Source: Dreissena polymorpha (taxonomy: Eukaryota > Mollusca > Bivalvia > Myida > Dreissenidae). From it: a stretch of DNA of 64,000 bases. Position numbers and translations under genes: made by a program. Position 1 is the first letter of the stretch. Each line of letters begins with the position of its first letter. Under the pieces are notes generated by a model. The model ran no database searches, was not told the DNA's origin, and saw only the letters and a list, made by a program, of their open reading frames with translations. The DNA is taken from assembly GCF_020536995.1 (NCBI RefSeq), contig NC_068365.1, positions 34,401,567-34,465,566 on the forward strand, read 5' to 3'. Positions 37,572-49,860 of this stretch are shown here, piece by piece.

Positions 37572-37880
37572 TCCTTATTAGTATATAGCAACAGAAAGTC
37601 GCGTGTTGTGTAAGTTTCTCTCTTCTAATTATTATATCGTTGCGTTTTTCTTCAACATCTTTATCATTTAAAGGGCTATTTTTGAATATAATGCTATTTT
37701 TACTCATTTACAATTATTTTCATAATATTTTCTATTTTAGTAGGGAATAATGTGTTAAGCATTACAACTCGCTATGCTTCCATGGTGTAAGGGCCAACAT
37801 GTCCGTTCTTGCAATGGAAGATCCGGGTTCAAGTCCCGGTGGAAGCTGTGCGATTGAAATTGCTTTTTCCAATGCATATA
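37572..37880 (+). repeat. Dispersed repeat with tRNA-like core, copy 1
   Basis: The stretch up to and including AATGTGTTAAGCATTAC, and the tRNA-like core after it, matches the sequence at 58855-59105. There the tRNA-like part has lost its 5' half. Two diverged copies on the same strand argue for a SINE-like retroposon and not a chance tRNA. Confidence 0.55.
37776..37847 (+). tRNA. tRNA-like sequence (possible tRNA-Gln(TTG) pseudogene or SINE head)
   Basis: The acceptor stem is a perfect 7 bp (GCTTCCA against TGGAAGC). The T arm is a clean CCGGG/CCCGG stem with loop TTCAAGT. The anticodon stem TCCGT/ATGGA closes a 7-nt loop TCTTGCA, whose centre would be TTG (Gln). Against a working tRNA: position 33 is C instead of T, the base after the anticodon is a pyrimidine, and the D stem pairs poorly. 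With a truncated relative near 59.05 kb, a SINE or pseudogene origin is more likely than a functional gene. Confidence 0.4.
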
Positions 37881-37944
37881 TATGCATTGTCAGAATTTGC
37901 GTTAGTGTTTTCAAACTTTTAAGAAGTACATTCAGCTAGTCTCT

Positions 37945-38180
37945 TTTTAGCTCAGCTGGGCACAACGTGGTGCTCATGGTGAGCTTCTGTGATCGCCTTT
38001 TGTCCGTCGTCCGTCGTAGGTCGTGCGTCGTCAACATTTGCTTTGATAACACCCTAGAGGCCACATTTATTGTCTAACTTTTATGAAACTAATCAGATAC
38101 CCCAATGTTATCTTGGAAAAGTTAAAAAATTGTTCCGTTTGACTGAAAAACATGACCGCCAGGGCGATTTTTTTGTATTA
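37945..38180 (+). repeat. Bivalve-type interspersed repeat fragment
   Basis: Begins 'TTTTTAGCTCAGCTGGGCAC', continues 'GTGAGCTTCTGTGATCGCC', 'GTCCGTCGTCCGTCG' and 'AACACCCTAGAGGCCACA', and ends with 'CATGACCGCCAGGGCG'. This word order matches a repeat I know from bivalve genomes. Confidence 0.6.
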
Positions 38181-39043
38181 TATGGCTTTAGGAAAATCTT
38201 GTAAACACTCTAGGTCGTATTGGTGGGCTTTCATATAAATTGTATTTTCTCCAAATACGCGAAGACCAGTACATATAATCAGACAATAGTTAACAAGAGT
38301 TAACAAAAAATGTGAATAATGTTTATGCATAGTACCATATCTTACACGTCGTCAGCGATTTAACAGTTAACATTGTCATTATAAACAAAGTAAACATTTA
38401 TACACGTATGTTTTAACTATTATTTAAAGGTATGACATTAAATAAATTGATATTGTTAAGGAAAATAAATTTCCTAGAGGTCAACGAAACACAAACAGTA
38501 TGCATGTGGTATAAACATTAAACATTTAATATCATAGCGCACTTGTATAAAAGTGACTGAGTCCATACGCTTTACGCATATCCACATGTGTTACTCAAAC
38601 CAAGGCTGATCAAAACAGTCAGACATTCTAGGCACGAAATTTCTCATATTAATATCTCTTAATGTTGGATATTCTATTTTTTATTAGGACACTTGCTTCA
38701 TACGAGTAACTTGGTATCCGTATTCTATAGACTGACTTAAATCATGAACAATATATTAATCAATTGAACACAGATTCTGCAAGACAACTTGGCACTTTTT
38801 GTTTACACCTGCGAATCGATCATTGTCGCTGATTACTCACTGGACCTTGCCTGAGCACAGATCACGAACCCATGTCTGCAATTAAATTTAGTGATTCCAA
38901 AAGCTGGTATTGCGTGATTACTGTGTTCAGCTAGCAATCTTGAATGATGAATAATACTTACAAGCAAGCATCGTTCGTTTTCTTTTCAGTTCCGTATTTT
39001 TATTTAATCAATTATTGATCGCATATTATTTGCTAGTGTTGGA
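38181..39043. other. AT-rich intergenic DNA
   Basis: No exon or clear repeat recognised. Confidence 0.4.
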
Positions 39044-39274
<231 letters not shown>

Positions 39275-39640
39275 TCTTTCATGGTGTCATTTATGGTGTA
39301 AAGTAATAATACCGCGTTTATAACTTACACAAATATGATTTTACTAGACTGAATTTTCATGTACACGCAATCATATGTGATTTACATTTATAAAGTCACG
39401 ATTGATCCAAGTAAGCAGCTAGTATGTGATGTAAAGAATCACACATTAGCATGCAAGTTGAAGTAGGTTTGTAACAAAAAGCATATTGCAATAAGGATAT
39501 ATTTACATATAACTTTAATATATTAACATGGAGTTATCAATAGGCAATTCACATTTGCCATTTAGAAATATGCAATTGTACTTTCTCAACAAAAATTGAC
39601 TGGCGGACATTTCCTTTTTTCAGTGACAAACATATAGAGA
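39275..39640. other. AT-rich intergenic DNA
   Basis: Nothing recognisable. Confidence 0.4.
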
Positions 39641-39776
39641 ATACTAGGTTAGCGTTGAATACAGAGAAGTTTATGTTGCGAGGCTTAGAACGCCGGGAGC
39701 GCGAGCCTTGGCGAGCGCTTTCGGTGTTCGAGCCGAGCAACATAAACTTCTCTGTATTCAACGCTAATCATAGTAT
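39641..39776. repeat. Foldback element, family member 2
   Basis: The arms 39641-39679 and 39737-39776 are inverted copies. The inner 25 bp (TTGAATACAGAGAAGTTTAT...) match exactly; the outer part has one indel and one mismatch. The loop is GC-rich with repeated GCGAG words. The flank CATATAGAGAATA and the word GGCTTAGAA are shared with the element at 23.95 kb. Confidence 0.8.
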
Positions 39777-40236
39777 TCTATTTATCCCATCGAAGTTTTA
39801 CTAAACAAGATAAATAATTAACAAACGTGGCATGTTTGGAAACTTCAAAAACAATGAAACACAGCGAACGATTGTTTGTTTTTGTTTGTTATGAACTGCT
39901 AACACCTATAAAATTCAAAACAATAGTTCGAGAATTATGTAAAGAAATAAACGATAATAGAAATATCAACAATATTTATTGTTTACGAATATTTCAAATA
40001 ATTTAATACCTTTAACAAAAAACACTTGCTTTAACAAAACACTTCAAAATTAACAAAAATGAAATATACTAGTTATACATATGCGTAGTGATATTGAATA
40101 TTTCTAATTATAGAGCAATGCGCAACACGCGTGTAACATATGCGGTCATGACCTTTACTGGTCACATTTTCAAAAAAGTGGAGGAATCAAGATGAATAAA
40201 AATGTGATGCTTGGCACTGTTTCGTTCATTGTGGAT
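39777..40236. other. AT-rich sequence downstream of the recombinase gene
   Basis: No gene seen; may include the 3' UTR of the minus-strand recombinase gene. Confidence 0.35.
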
Positions 40237-42834
40237 TTATTTATGTGTATTGTCGTGTTCGTTGCGAGTAAAGTAGTTGTGAACATGGAAGTTGGCAATG
40301 TGAAATGTTGCTCCGGAAAATTGTGATTGAAGCGAGCTAGCAAATTGCTGTTGGAAGCTGATCGGGTTGTGGGGTGTATTGACATTTTGCATCTCGGGGC
40401 AGTTGGACGTTTGAGGGATGGAATCACAACTGTCTGTGGTAGAGGTAGCAGTATGGGCTATACGAGATGTAGAGGCGGTAGAGCTGCTGATGTTATTTGC
40501 ACGTGGAGTGTGACAGGCATTTTTTTTGTTGCTCTTCACTGACACAAGAATAATTAATAATCGACTGCACATTTTTATGCCCAGTTATTGCCATAATATC
40601 CGTTGGTGGGACATTGTGCTCCCTCAGTTTTTGAACAAGATGTTTCCGGGTAGAGTGGTTTGTTAATCGTTTGTTTCCTTGTAATCCAGCATCATTTGCC
40701 ATTGTTTTCAACATTTTTCCCATTTTGTTCATCCCAACCCTTTGTCTGATAAACCAAGTAACCTCTCCCTCACCACTAGTCCCGGAAGCATCTTTTCCAA
40801 AAACTGTGTTCGGTGCCAAAAAGAAAGGGTCTTCGGGTCCCGAAAAACCAGTGGGCCGCTTCTGCGAATACAGTTTATAAATTTCAACAGGGTTTCTCAA
40901 ATCATTTTTTCCAGTTGAAAACATCTTAGGTGTCACTCTTCGCACATCTGCCACATTTTCACCCGTTCTGGTTTTTGTCTGCCGTTCGTTATAGTCCAAA
41001 TATTCTGTTCCATCAACAGCAGCTTTCAATGTAATGTCACCCCATCTGTATAATTTGCAATTAATTGTGTTAAAAATTAACATCAGTTTGCAATTTTGAA
41101 AAAAAAGACCCTAACATCTCAATATGGTAGGTTTGGTGTCAATGGGGAAAAACTAGAATAGTTTAAGTACTAAAATTTGATTTTAGTTGTGAAAAAAAAT
41201 TTATTTTGGCCATTATTGCGTTTATAAATAGTAAATTCATTTTTTTAAACATATTTCTTGTATATAAATGGCGGGTAAATTAAGGAAAATGTAAGTGTTG
41301 CAAACTAAATGCATGGCATATTTGTGCTTGAAACGTTATCAAAACAAATCAACACCTGGTTTATAATGTTAATAACTATTTTATTTATGGCTATTTAAAT
41401 GATTTTTCCATTTTTCAGATTGTGGACAACTTCAACTTTATTACCTCAGATTGTACTGCTCTTTAGTGCCTCTTAGGCCAAAGTGCAGACAGTTGTTGAG
41501 CCAAAGAGTGTTCACCAGCGCTGTTGGGCTGTGAGATCCAAGGACACCTTTCTGCCACATGACTTCAAGCTCTCCATCGGTTAGTGGTGCTGCTTCACAT
41601 GGCCTGTTCCCTTTACCCTTATGTAAAAAGTTTTATTGTTTGTTTGTTTCTTCTTTTTTTAAAGGTCAACAACAGTAAAACAGCTCTTTGTTTATTTTGA
41701 AAAAATATTTGTATTTTTTCATACCCGCACGCTAATCTTAATTTTTGGGAATTTTTCATCTGGGAATTGGGAAAATTAATCTTTTTTTTTTTCGAAGGTA
41801 CCTTTTATGGGTGCCTAATTAAAGAAGAAAAAACATAGGTAAAATACAATGAATGTTAACACATCTTAAGGGGGCTTTGTTTAAATAAATTGACACATGA
41901 ATACAGAAAAATAACATACACATTTTGTTTTGATTTATTTAATTGTACATTATGTGCTACATGTAATGTACCCATCATCAACTGCTGCATTTTTATTATA
42001 ACATAAACAATGATCATAATTGTCACAGTTGTTTATTATTAGTTATTTAATATTTTCTCGCTCAAGGCTTAAAACAAACAATACAATCAGATGGGTCAGG
42101 GTATATTACTTTTTTACTTGGACTACAGTACTGTAATGCTTATTGGAAAAAATCCTGGAAGTTTGAGTGTGGGTACCCACAATTTTTTGTCTGAACATTT
42201 ATGGCATTATGGATTACCTGTTTCTTTAAGCTTTTTTTCTTGGCATTATAGGTCTGTCTAGTCAGAGAAAATTGGGGCCCACTGCCAGCCATTATCGAGT
42301 ATGAAAAACGATGCCTCTTCAGTTTTCTGTCAAGACTGCCAAGGATGCCTCGAATACTAGTGGGCTCATACTCGGTGCAATTGGATTTTTGAAGTGATAC
42401 TATGAAGGTGGAAATGTAGTCGTCAAGAACATCAACTTCAATATGGTGCATTTCTCTGTATTCGCCACGCGATGCAAGGAAACGTTTGAACTTGTTGGTG
42501 TCGTTCAAAGTTTTTTTGGCCGTGTTTTTATTTTCTTCATTTTTGATGAATTGTTGAACATCAGAAACATTTATGTCTTTAAATTCATTTTGAACCAAGG
42601 GACTTTCAAGACTGGAATTTGGAGGAATTCAAAACTTTGATCATTAATTAAAGGTTGGTCACCTGCTAAGTTATTGAGCATGGGATCTGCACAAGGTGTA
42701 AACTCATCAACAATTTCAGCTGCATCAAAACCAAATTCGTTTTTAAACTGTTCATAAGTCATTTCAACTGGTTTAACTTGTTCTTCACTTAAATCATCCC
42801 AAACAATATTGAAACCATATGTGTTTTCAGACAT
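40237..42834 (-). CDS. Crypton-type tyrosine recombinase (DUF3504/KIAA1958-like)
   Basis: Minus strand. Exon 1 (42834-42218) has an acidic leader, MSENTYGFNIVWDD..., then a SAM-like core-binding domain (TAKKTLNDTNKFKRFLASRG, YEPTSIRGILGSLDRKL) and ends at a CAG/GTAATC donor. Exon 2 is 41617-41445 (LTDGELEVMWQKG, LVNTLWLNN, HFGLRG). Exon 3 is 41045-40493 (RWGDITLKA, NHSTRKHLVQKL, MAITGHKNVQSIINY). Both introns keep phase. Likely catalytic residues are visible: Arg in FGLRG, His and Arg in NHSTRK, His in TGHK, and Tyr in IINY. Such enzymes cut and rejoin DNA to move Crypton transposons. Two frame changes occur: near 42600, between leader and core, and at an 8-base A run (about 40521-40528) before a Ser/Thr-rich tail (FSGATFHIANFHVHN) reaching 40237. 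These mean slight decay, an unseen intron, or sequencing slips. No termini were found, so transposon versus domesticated gene is undecided. Confidence 0.75.
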
Positions 42835-43936
42835 TTTACTTACAAATCCTGTTTATTTCAATGTGTATCCTTATTTATTTATTTTTCAATAAATTTTGTA
42901 GCAGACAACTTTTTACTACAAACTGAGCAGGGCCGTACAAAATGTATTTTTTTATATAAATAAAAAATAACATAACAAAATTCGTGTAATTTTATATTTT
43001 ATTTCAACATTTCTTTTGATGAATATGTCATATATATTTTTTCTGCAAAATATGCACATTTTCTTCGAATGGATGACCTTAAAAGTCGATCGATGAATCA
43101 AACAATATCGACCTAATTTTAGCGCATATCGCATGACGTCATTTGAAAAGTAGTCCGTGCACGCGACAGGTATATTCCACAGTGTTGAAGACAGACAAGT
43201 ATATCCCACAACGTGTTATACCGTCAATGTCGCGGTGAAAATGGGATAAATATGTGTTATAAACAAGTGTGCGTTAAGTATGTTTATAGCTTTACTAAGG
43301 AAGCTAATGTTTTTATGATATTTTAGGGACAAAATTAAGTGAGCTTTAACCAAATTAAATCATTTGCAGTGTAAATTCTGAAAGACGTTCGAATGATAAT
43401 ATAGTTATGTCCCGCTTAAATAATAAAAGCTTAATGTGTCTTTAATGTATTTATACAGATTTTCGGTTAACGCTCTCACTGAAATAATTTGCAGACTTTA
43501 CATGCTGACCAAGGTTTTTAAGAGTGAATTTTAACTGTGGCTTCTCGTGTGGCTTCTCGTCTGAATACTCGTTTTAAAGAAGATTTGACGATGAGATCTT
43601 CTACTGGAACTCTTTACATGTGTATCTAACTTCTCAAGATAAAGTTCAACATAAGGCATCGTGAGTGATAACATGGTCTTCTCAAATTCAACACCGATTG
43701 ACTAGGGTAAATGCCGTATTTAAATTGTTACAGTAAAAGAAATAATGTACATTAAAATGTTTATAAGTTTATAAACATTTATAATTGTCACGTCAATTTA
43801 TGTCTCTTTTCTCATGTATTTCTAGACAGTTGTACTGACATAAGGAATTTTAATCCGTATATTTACAAAATGTACACAAACGCCATCAATACAATGTTAA
43901 AGGACTTGTATTGTAAATGCTGATCCTCGTTTGCAG
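42835..43936. other. AT-rich DNA between recombinase gene and IAP pseudogene
   Basis: No counterpart of the first IAP exon was found here. A small tandem duplication, GTGGCTTCTCGT, lies at about 43540-43561. Otherwise no feature. Confidence 0.4.
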
Positions 43937-45717
43937 GCAATTGCGGCGACAGTGTTCGATGTGGTGGTGGGTTGCGTAACTGGGCGAATAAAGACAGACC
44001 TATGGTAGGGCACATTAAGTGGTATCCAAACTGCCAGCACGTCCTCATATCCAAGGAGAAGCAATGCATTAAGCAGATTGGATCTAGACAACGACCTGAA
44101 ACTGATAGACAAATCAAGAATGTAAGCATAAACTTATAATTTAGCAAATTATGCCACATCGATCAGTATGATCAAGTGTACTATTACAAATTCTATGTAA
44201 ATGTATTTGAATTTAGTCAATTCATTGAGAGTTTTAACTTACCCATTAAGCCTTCAATTAATTAGACTGAAAAGTTAACCAACTGGCTTTAAGTTACTAT
44301 TTTACACATGTAACACAAATATGAAAACATATTTTAGTAAAGTAATACTTGTCTGGCTTTGGTAAGAGATAACACAGATAAAAACCTGTAGAAGCATTTA
44401 TAATTGTTCCTCGTAATGTAATCAATAATACATTAAATAATATAACAGAAGGTTTTAAAAATAGACAGATCCTTTATTACCTTAAAAACTTAAATTCAAG
44501 TATCTTTGTTTCTATAATAGCGGCCAGTCGTTCGTAAGAAAGGTCTATTTAGAAAGGAAAAAATCATTTTCAAAGATTATCGGAATTTTAATATTCTGAA
44601 CACCAAACGAAACAAGCCATAAAATTGTCTAAGCTCAAACATTTAGGTAAACATATAATTTTAACTAGTGCATACTAAGATATCAAGAATACTTACCTGC
44701 CTGCTAAAACTTTATTTTATTTCAAGTCGACCCTGATGGTTCATTTAATTAAGTTTTAAAACATATTTTGATTGTTTTCCCAAGTATATTTCAGTTATAT
44801 TATATGTTAAGAAAATGTTTCAATTAAATTTGTTAACTATTTCAATAATAAGTGTAGGTAAGCTGATCTTTTTAAAGACGAATAACGAGCAAAAAATATT
44901 CAAAAGATTCTATTAGAGTGTTCCCCATGGCATGCAACACTAAGTAATATTCTCTTTCAAGCTCACAACAATTGTTCATGTGAAGAAAATACCTAATATA
45001 ACGATGTGTATTCTGTTTTTACATCAGTAATACAATAGTATCATTGCCTACGGAATATCTTGACTTTTAATTAATAAAGAGTATTTTGATGTTTATGCAA
45101 AAATAATTAAGAGGCAACATCTTTGATGGATATTGTTTTGGACATCACTGAAAACCCTGCAATTTTGAACATTTTGAATAATCACAATGACCGACAAACA
45201 GCAGAATGCAGTGACGGAATGGAACACATTACGGTAGTTGATGACCCGGAAGATGAAGGAATGTTTTAGCTGCATAGTAGTTTGTAAAAAATAAACTTAA
45301 GTGATTGAAAGTGAAGAAAAACCTGTTATGTAAACCATTATTCAATATTCATAAATGCAAAGACAGAATTTTACTTGGTATTATAGCTAGAACCTACTTA
45401 ACTTAAATTGTGTCATTATACTTTCATATTTTATAGGATATGTGAATTCTCAATATTATCAGCAACTGGTGCCATATCGCCTACCGATATCGCCACATTA
45501 GAAGAGGAAAACCAATCATTGAAACAGAAAACCCTTTGCAAGATATGCTTGGACAAGCGTGCATACATACTCCTCTTGCCTTGTGGTTACATGGTCAGTT
45601 GTCCGATGTTTGCCCCGGCCTTGGCCTGTTGTCCGTTCTGTCGCAAAGGCACCATGGGTCTTGTGAAAGCCTATTTTGCAACTTAATCTGAACTTGTTGA
45701 CTGAGAAGATTCTTAAA
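43937..45717 (+). pseudogene. Decayed, 5'-truncated duplicate of the IAP gene
   Basis: Counterparts of exons 2 to 5 of the gene at 25.7-29.2 kb lie at 43937-44121, about 44521-44645, about 45100-45261 and about 45467-45717. Intron sequences can also be aligned (for example the stretch after exon 2), so this arose by DNA duplication and not retroposition. The first exon is missing. In the BIR half a 9-bp deletion removes Cys-Tyr-His, leaving DSVRCGGGLRNW, so the zinc site is lost. The UBA exon is frameshifted and has a stop. The RING has His to Tyr (CGYMVSC) and Cys to Phe (CPMFAPAL), and the C-terminus stops early after AYFAT. It is unlikely to make a working protein. It lies between the Crypton-like gene and the DIRS-like fossil. 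Confidence 0.9.
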
Positions 45718-45899
45718 ATGAATCCACATCTTATCTAGCTTAGGTATCGTTTATCTTGCTACTCTTAACAAGACTTTGCCTATTTAGTTTTGTAAGTATT
45801 TGCCTCATGAGGACTCAAGTAATTCAGGGTAATATTGCAAATAGATACCGTGGTCAGCTGTACATGTCATTTTATAATTAATACAACCTTCTGTTGATT

Positions 45900-48800
45900 G
45901 GCACTTTGTTAATATTTGATAAGATGAGAATGCCATAACGACTGACCTGTCATTTGTTGTGAAAGACTGGTATTGAAACAGAATGCATACGGAAATGCAT
46001 GTCTATAAAGTAGTTGATTGGAACTACTATAACTATACAGTGTGTGAACAGTGGTCATTTGCAGGGCCGAGTCCAGTTCTAAACCCATGAATGTGATAAC
46101 CTGACAAGCAGGAACTGTTTTATTCTGGTTTAATGGGAATACCCATATCTTTGCAGAAAGACAAAAATGTGTCTTAAAAAATTTGAAAATATAAATAGTT
46201 TGGTGGGCCAATAGTCAAGAAATCATCCAGGATATGAATTATGGTGGGGATCCTGAGATAAGTTTTGGCTATCTACTCCAGAGCCGAACTGAACTTTTCC
46301 AAAATAGCGCAGGAGGAACTTGTGCACATGGGTAAACATGTATCATAGTAGTATTGCCTTTCAAAGTAGATGATCAAAAGTTCATAGTTCTCCGATGGAT
46401 GGGGATGAGCCGAATGGCGCTATCAAGATCAGTTTTAGCCATCTAGGAGTTATTCCTTGACTGAACGAGTAGCTGAACTGCGTCATCGAAGGATGTGTAC
46501 CTTACAGTGACCAAGTCTGGATCAATGAAATCATTGACGGAAGAGCCCTCTGGTTGACTCAGGTGTTGAATACGACGAAATTGATTTGGGGTTTGTTTTG
46601 GTACAATGCCTATTGGTGAGACCTGTAAGTTAACAGAAGGAGGGACTTGAAAAGGGCCTTTTATTCGCCTGAGTAACAATTCTTTTTGGAGTTTATCGCG
46701 TACAGCTGAGGGATTTGTCATGCATGCTTTCAGGTTTGAAGCGAATGAAGGTTTTTTAGGACCTATAAAACCCAAGTGGAAACCAGTTGTGAAACCTTGT
46801 ATTATGAATTCTGCCTCTGCATACCCAGATAAGTAAGACTTGAGGTCCTTATGTTTACTGGTGTTGTCAAATCAGCACTAACGGACAAGCTTGTATGTGG
46901 TGTTAACCTTGGGTGGCTGAGATCTGTTTGTTGCTCGGACCTGTTCTTTACTACTGAAAGAACATCTGGTTGCAGGGTGATCACCTTTGCAGTAGCCACA
47001 TATGTGTTTGTGAAGAAAGGCAGTGTTCGTGCATTCGGACCGCATGTTGAAGGTCCAGCAAGTGGACATGTGAAATTTGTTGGGCTTGTAGGATTGGTTG
47101 GATGAGTAGTTGGTGGCGTGAAAAGGCTGTCGGGGGAACGAAAATTGTTTCCCCCCGACTGGGCGGAGGGGAAGGGGGATGTGGTAGGAGCCTGGGTTGA
47201 CACCAACAACCAATAATCTAGATAGAGGCTGTCCCATGGATGGAAGCCTTTTTCTCTGGCCATTCTGAATTGCTGGTTGTACACATATAATGCTTGACCA
47301 GGATGTTTTTGTGCCAGATCCCTAACATTAGTTACATATGTCATGAGGGCTGGGGCCTAGAAAGGGAATTTGTGCGTGTACACAGCTACATACCGCACAA
47401 AAGCAGTGGTCCACAACTCAATAAATGTGATTTGTTTTTGTTTAGTTTTAGGAACCAGGCTTATGTTAAAAAACTTATCAATTTGGAACATTAGATTAGA
47501 TCGTTTGTTGGCGGGCCAAAGGGTAAATGGGCAGAAGCTGTGAAAGGTCTACAATTTTTTTTGCCCATATTTTTTTTAGAGGGATTTGGAAATTTGCTCC
47601 AGAATGGATGTCATGTTGTTACAAGGAAGAGCTTGTTTACCATTTTGTACAAGTGACGTGCTATGTTGATTAGCAACATCGCTTCCTGATTCACTATCCT
47701 CATCCGAGGAGTATGTCATTTCCTAATCGAATTCCTCTACTTGGTTACAGTTTATGTGATGAGGTAGTAAATTCGCCGGCACCTCCACCTTCTTTTGTAT
47801 CTGTATTTTCTGTTCTTTGGTCCCGGTTACTGATGAATGTTTAGCCTCCGTCTGTCATCCTGTTATCATTAACACTGTTGATGGCCCAGACAATTGTTCG
47901 TGAATTTGTTTAGTCATTAATTGTCTTTTTCGGTTTTTCACGACCCCGGAGAGCGCCCTGCCCCACCCGTGTTCTTGTTTCGGCATTTGGACGAGACCTG
48001 CGTCGTCGGCGGGACACCTGCACGTATTGTTGTGGGTCAGCCGGGTCGGCTATGTCTGACTGTTCACCTGTTGTCTGTCCCCTGCTACGACGGCGTCCCC
48101 GTTCTGTTTGTGGGCAGCACTCAAAATCGCCGCAACCTTTTTTGGCGGCATTGGACCTTGAGCGATCTCTTCGCTCCATCTGCAACATAATATAAGCAAC
48201 ATGGTACACGACATGTGGAGTTTTAAAACATTTGATGGCTGGAACCTCGCCCTCCCCATTTGTAGACCCAACTATATGGGCAGTTATCCAGTTGCAACAC
48301 TACAAATAGAACAGTTTATCAAAGGCTAGATTCACAGCACTCTGCATTACTACAGTCGAACTTTTATCCCCTGAAAAACCATCCGCCTTTGGCTCTATGA
48401 GTAGTACAATTTGTTGATTGGAACATATTATCCTTTAAAATAGAACAATTCACCAGAAGGTTGTACCATTCTGCTGCTACAAAAAATTACAGTAAAAATA
48501 TGCCCAAGGGCAACAATACCAGTAAAACGCTGTTAAAAAGCATGTTGTCACTGCCGAGTAGAACAATTTGCCTGGTCCAATCATCCAGCACGGCACTACA
48601 CAGTGGAACACTTTACCGGCTGGTAAGAGTGGTACGGCACTACTCAGAAGAACACTTTACCAAAAAATGTTTGAGTCAAATCATGTTCAATGACAAACAA
48701 CTAGACAACATAATAAGATAATGTTTAGAAATCTGCCAGTACTACCTTGTAGAACAGTTTATTGGCATAAATGCAGACATGTTTTGACAACAAATGCCCT

Positions 48801-49860
48801 TGTACGATGTATCTAGCGCCATACTTGATTGAAATATTAAATTTTGATTGTATTAGTTTGTAAAAAGCAAGAGCAAAGAAAACTTGTGAGAAAATAATAC
48901 CATATATATGTTATATTGGTTTAAAAAGTTTGACAATTTCACATTAACAAGACCCTTGTGTTGGTCCTCAAATAAACGTGTATGTTGATAATAGAAAAGT
49001 TACTTATTTCACAATGGGAGAGACACAGTACCAAGAACATATAAATAAATTAGCAATTATTTTCCTTCCGGTAAGACACTATGGCCGCCTTTATTGTTGA
49101 ATAGAATTTCTTCTGTCCGATTGTAGACAAATGAACCCCGTCCTCGGAAAAGGCGCTTGCTTGTGTCTCCGGAGCCCAGAAACCTTTACAGTTCCAGAAA
49201 CTTGTCTTGCTGTGATGATTTGTATGTAGCTTCTCATGTAGAATGATAATTGTCTGATTCACTCTGAAGTTTAACTACAAAATGTCCACTGGTTACTTGA
49301 CAAGTTTAGAAGCTGGAATCCTGTGGAAAATTTGGCATAACACAACTGACTTCACAACACAGAAGTATAACAATGTATCCACTAAGTCCAATATAGAATG
49401 TGCGACAGTTTCTGGTGTGTTATCTGGGTTCGAAAGATCATTTGTGCCGATCACTAAAATATTAAATGTGGATCAAAGTCTGTGACTGCTTCAAGATCTT
49501 CTCTAATACGATATACCGTTGCCCCCGGGAAACCGCTATATTGGATCAACGCCGGTTCTTGTAATCCTAAATTGAACGAGTGTTCTGGCGATCTCGAAAT
49601 AAAGTTGTTTAAATGTTTCACAAAGCTATGACCCAGAATCTGCGCTCTGAGCGCCATGAATTTCTTTGTTTACCCCAGCGCGTGGGTTGATGACGTCGCG
49701 TCCTTCTCCGAGAACAAAGGGTTCACACACACACAACAACAAATACACAAATAAACCTACTAGCTGTTTTAGTATACAATAAGCGTGACTGTCCTCCAGA
49801 ATTTTTCCAAAATTGAGACTGATGCTGTGCTTCGCTTGGTTATAAACCGTCATGTGACAA
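45900..49860 (-). mobile_element. Fossil DIRS-like (tyrosine-recombinase) retroelement with SGNH-like domain
   Basis: Minus-strand pieces, in order: an SGNH-hydrolase-like region (about 49660-49060, with blocks ILGHSFV and DGVHLS); a basic, Arg-rich gag-like region (about 48270-47900); a gag-like region ending in a Cys/His knuckle-like stretch (about 47345-46880); and reverse transcriptase (about 46775-45910, with NLQVSPIGIVPK and SSVNDFID). These words match DIRS/Ngaro-type elements as I know them. Integrase, protease and LTRs were not seen, and no recombinase domain was found at the downstream end, which meets the IAP pseudogene. The copy is clearly broken, with many breaks, and looks old. 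Whether the SGNH-like part belongs to the same insertion is uncertain, since Ngaro-type elements usually carry it elsewhere. Confidence 0.75.

Noticed and set aside
47921-48190. Plus-strand frame of 89 codons
   Set aside because: It is the complement of the Arg-rich gag-like region of the DIRS-like fossil.
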